Shown here: piece by piece, positions 28,649 through 31,354 of the stretch
Numbering within the stretch: the first letter of the stretch is position 1
How the letters are laid out: every line of letters begins with the position of its first letter
Assembly (NCBI GenBank): GCA_022865625.1
Contig: JALHTB010000061.1
Location: 1-31,354, forward strand
Direction of reading: 5' to 3'
DNA length: 31,354 nucleotides
Source: Candidatus Bathyarchaeota archaeon
Lineage (GTDB): Archaea > Thermoproteota > Bathyarchaeia > 40CM-2-53-6 > FEN-987
Notes under the pieces: generated by a model
Databases searched by the model: none
What the model saw: only the letters and a program-made list of their open reading frames with translations
What the model was told of the DNA's origin: nothing
Translations under genes and position numbers: made by a program

Positions 28649-31354
28649 TTGAGACACCAGATTGGCTCGATAGCGAAGACGTACGATTGGGAGGCTCTGG
28701 AAAGGAACGTAGACGGGCTCTGGAAGAAGACACGGGCATACAAGTACGTGAAAGCCAGAAGATCAACTGGGCCAAAGTTCTATTTCCTTGACGGCCCACC
28801 TTTTCCCTCATCGGATACACCTCACATAGGCACTTGCTGGAACAAGATCGTCAAAGATGTGGTCCTTCGCTACAAACGAGCAAGCGGTTTCGATTGCAGA
28901 GACCAGCCAGGATACGATTGTCATGGGCTTCCAATCGAGCTTGCAGTTGAGCACACACATGATTTTAAAGAGAAGCGTGACGTGGATGTCTATGGGCTTG
29001 CGAAGTTCGTCTCGGAATGCAAGGAGTTTGCCGGCAAGAATTCGAAAGCAATGAGCGCAGTGTTCTCAGACCTTGGTGTGTGGATGGATTGGCAGAAGCC
29101 CTACCTTACTCACGATGATGCATACATCGAATCCGCATGGTGGACGGTCAAGAAAGCACAGCAAGAAGGACTACTCGAGCACGGTCTGAAGGTTGTCCAC
29201 TGGTGCCCACGATGCGAGACCGTCTTGTCCGATTACGAGGTTGTCCTTGAATATCGTGACCTTAGAGATCCAGCGATCTACGTCAAGTTCCCAATAGAGG
29301 GACGAGAGAAAGAGCACATACTCATCTGGACTACGACCCCGTGGACAATACCTTCCAACACTGCAGTGATGGTTCACCCAGACTACGAATATGCACGCGT
29401 ACGGCATGACGATGGAGTCTACATCATGGCCAAGGAACGCATGAAACACGTGGCCACGGAAACCGGCGCAACGCTCGAGCTGATTGAGACGTTCAAAGGT
29501 GAGACCATCAACGGCCTGCAATATCGGTCTCCCATAGCGGACATAGTCCCTGCACAGTCCAAGCTTACGGGAGGCCACAGAGTCGTCCTGAGCAGAGACT
29601 ACGTTACGCTTGAGGAAGGCACTGGATGCGTCCATAGTGCGCCAGGCCACGGGGAAGAGGACTACCAAGTTGGACTACAGACTGGGCTGCCTGTAGTTAT
29701 GTTGGTTGACAACCAAGGCAAGTTCGTTGCAGATGCAGGCAAGTACGCCGGCAAGGAAGTGAAATCAGCTAATCAGGAAATCATCGAGGACCTCAAGGAA
29801 AGAGGAGCCCTTCTGTTCGCCGGCGAAATAGTCCACAGAAGCCCCGTCTGCTGGCGATGCCACACACCTCTCATCATACGTGCGACAGACCAATGGTTTG
29901 TCAAGGTCACGCAGATGCGTGACAAGATGCTCGCTGACGTCGAGGCGACTCAGTGGATTCCAGAATGGGCTGGCGCCAATCAATTCCGCAACTGGCTTCA
30001 GGGGCTTAGAGATTGGGTCATCTCAAGGCAACGATTCTGGGGGACACCGCTCCCCATCTGGCAATGCGAGTCATGTGGCAATCATGAAGTCATAGGTTCC
30101 TTGAAAGAATTAAGGGACAAGAGCACAGTAGCGAAGGCTCCGAGAGAGCTTCACGTCCCATGGGTTAACGAAATCAAGCTCAAATGCACTTGTGGAGGTC
30201 GAATGAGCAGACTGCCAGATGTCATGGTGGGATGGCTCGACTCCGGAATCTCCTCGTACGCATGCCTAGAATATCCCGCGGAGCACGGTGAAGCCAAGAA
30301 ATGGTGGCCCGCGGACTTCATCGTTGAGGGTCGGGACCAGATCTCAGGTTGGTTCTTCTCTCTACTGAAAGCTGGACTGGTCGCATTCGGCGAGACACCC
30401 TACAAGACTGTTCTGATGCATGGCTTCATGCTCGACGAGCAAGGACATGAGATGCACAAGTCGCTCGGCAACTTCGTCGTACCCCGAGAGGTCATCGACA
30501 AGTACGGGCGCGATGCACTTCGACTCTACGTGCTCCAGAATACACTCTGGGAAGACCTGAAATTCTCATGGAAGGTTCTCGCGCAAGTCGCTGGAGACTT
30601 GCAGACAATCTGGAACGTGTACGTGTTTGCCAGCACGTACATGAGTCTAGACAAGTTCGACCCTACCGCTCATCCTCCAGAGAGAATGAAACCACACATG
30701 CGAGAAGAGGACCTCTGGCTGATGAGCCGTACAGAACATACGATTGAGTCTGTAACCTCAGCAATGCAAGGCTACAGAATCCATGAAGCTGTAAGGACTT
30801 TGAGGAGCTTCTTGGTGGAGGATCTGAGTCACAACTACATACGACTTGTCAGAAGACGAACATGGGTTGAGAAAGAAGACCCAGACAAGCTGGCGGGGTA
30901 CTCAGTCCTATCCCATGCACTTCACCGAGCCTGCACAATGATGGCAGTGTTCACTCCGTTCATTGCAGAGGCATTGTATCAGGCCATGTTCCGGCCTGCC
31001 GCCTTCGAACGCTGTCCTACAGTTCATGCGCTCGACTGGCCAAAACCGAGCACTGCATGGCGAGACGGCGATTTGGAAAAACGACTGGAGATATGCCAAC
31101 GTGTGATTTCTGCTGCTGCAATGGCGAGAATGAAGGCATCTCTCAAGCTGAGACAACCAGTGAGAACCGTCACCGTGGTGACAGATCAGAATGACGTTCG
31201 CGAGGCTGTGCTCGGAATGAAGGGGCTTCTCCTTGAGCAGGTGAACGCTCGGTCACTGGACGTCATAGCACCTTCAGAGTCAAAACGAAGCGTAACAGTG
31301 CATGCCATTCCGAATATGTCAGTGATCGGACCAGAGCTCAAATCGCGAGCTGCA
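28649..31354 (+). CDS. ileS: Isoleucyl-tRNA synthetase (3' end outside window)
   Basis: A class Ia synthetase open from TTG 28649 to the last base (902 codons). It begins MRHQIGSIAKTYDWEALERN. The ATP-binding motif is DTPHIGTCWNKIVKD, with HIGT at 59-62 in the place of HIGH. CPRCETVL follows, then the editing-domain WTTTPWTIPSNTAV, CWRCHTPL, GWFFSLL, and HEMHKSLGN (about 600-608), the archaeal version of KMSKS. Archaeal IleRS proteins are near 1040 residues, so roughly 140 C-terminal residues are missing. AAGGATGA 6 nt upstream sets the TTG start; an in-frame TGA sits two codons before it. Confidence 0.96.
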   Translation, partial: MRHQIGSIAKTYDWEALERNVDGLWKKTRAYKYVKARRSTGPKFYFLDGPPFPSSDTPHIGTCWNKIVKDVVLRYKRASGFDCRDQPGYDCHGLPIELAVEHTHDFKEKRDVDVYGLAKFVSECKEFAGKNSKAMSAVFSDLGVWMDWQKPYLTHDDAYIESAWWTVKKAQQEGLLEHGLKVVHWCPRCETVLSDYEVVLEYRDLRDPAIYVKFPIEGREKEHILIWTTTPWTIPSNTAVMVHPDYEYARVRHDDGVYIMAKERMKHVATETGATLELIETFKGETINGLQYRSPIADIVPAQSKLTGGHRVVLSRDYVTLEEGTGCVHSAPGHGEEDYQVGLQTGLPVVMLVDNQGKFVADAGKYAGKEVKSANQEIIEDLKERGALLFAGEIVHRSPVCWRCHTPLIIRATDQWFVKVTQMRDKMLADVEATQWIPEWAGANQFRNWLQGLRDWVISRQRFWGTPLPIWQCESCGNHEVIGSLKELRDKSTVAKAPRELHVPWVNEIKLKCTCGGRMSRLPDVMVGWLDSGISSYACLEYPAEHGEAKKWWPADFIVEGRDQISGWFFSLLKAGLVAFGETPYKTVLMHGFMLDEQGHEMHKSLGNFVVPREVIDKYGRDALRLYVLQNTLWEDLKFSWKVLAQVAGDLQTIWNVYVFASTYMSLDKFDPTAHPPERMKPHMREEDLWLMSRTEHTIESVTSAMQGYRIHEAVRTLRSFLVEDLSHNYIRLVRRRTWVEKEDPDKLAGYSVLSHALHRACTMMAVFTPFIAEALYQAMFRPAAFERCPTVHALDWPKPSTAWRDGDLEKRLEICQRVISAAAMARMKASLKLRQPVRTVTVVTDQNDVREAVLGMKGLLLEQVNARSLDVIAPSESKRSVTVHAIPNMSVIGPELKSRAA

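Noticed and set aside
28171..28743. Minus-strand 190-codon frame across the kae1/ileS gap
   Set aside because: Antisense to the kae1 coding frame at one end and to ileS at the other; the amino-acid pattern is Ser/Arg-rich shadow sequence.
1..31354. CRISPR arrays, insertion sequences, tRNA/rRNA genes, att sites
   Set aside because: Scanning by eye found no regularly spaced direct repeats, transposase motifs or complete tRNA folds. A covariance-model scan (tRNAscan-SE, Infernal) would settle the small-RNA question.

Overview
This window is an archaeal chromosome segment dominated by informational genes: archaeal/eukaryotic-type ribosomal proteins (eS24 tail, eS31, eL43, eL13, eL15, eS1, uS15), RNA polymerase Rpo7 and Spt4, aIF2 gamma, the exosome (Rrp4, Rrp41, Rrp42), SBDS, proteasome alpha, RNase P proteins (Rpp30, Pop5), Pth2, KEOPS (Kae1, Bud32 and two Pcc1-like proteins), a GAN/RecJ-like nuclease and CysRS/IleRS. 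The presence of eL13, the mixed base composition and the gene order suggest a TACK-group archaeon; Bathyarchaeia is a plausible guess, but the sequence does not prove it. No rRNA, tRNA, CRISPR array, insertion sequence or phage gene was recognised.

Layout. 1-291 (+): end of a probable eS24 gene, then eS31, converging on a minus-strand cluster (288-3365) of dephospho-CoA kinase, Spt4, Rpo7, a PIN protein and aIF2 gamma. 3418-7394 (-): a four-helix membrane protein, CysRS, an adenosine-specific kinase family protein and an M24 peptidase. 7391-12023 (-): Pcc1, eL43, Rrp42, Rrp41, Rrp4, SBDS and PsmA, the core of the archaeal exosome/proteasome superoperon. 12373-16180 is a mostly plus-strand block: an eL22-like small protein, an M20 hydrolase, a LysE-type exporter (minus) and an Fsr-like MFS transporter. 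It separates PsmA from Pop5-Rpp30-COG1325 (16272-17756, minus), the upstream part of the same superoperon in other archaea.

17878-23609: Pth2 (+), isopentenyl phosphate kinase, eL13 and eL15 (-), a YchF-type GTPase (+), a sugar-phosphate nucleotidylyltransferase/acyltransferase (-), a tiny membrane-anchored coiled-coil protein (+) and eS1 (-). 23682-25848 (-): uS15, GAN/RecJ and a second Pcc1 paralogue. 26022-31354: a small RHH-like protein (+), Kae1-Bud32-HAM1 (-), then a short candidate gene and IleRS (+), which runs off the right edge.

Main points for follow-up. (1) The exosome/RNase P/proteasome superoperon is split by a non-informational block. (2) pop5 has an open, conserved N-terminus and a strong Shine-Dalgarno sequence but no ATG, GTG or TTG; ACG is the best-placed codon. 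(3) Two Pcc1 paralogues occur with Kae1 and Bud32, suggesting a Pcc1/Pcc2-type KEOPS. (4) A small protein aligns by eye with eukaryotic eL22. (5) eL15 lacks the usual C-terminal tail. (6) A 41-codon gene candidate sits just upstream of ileS. Start codons are unusually often TTG or GTG, many in 4-nt stop/start overlaps.
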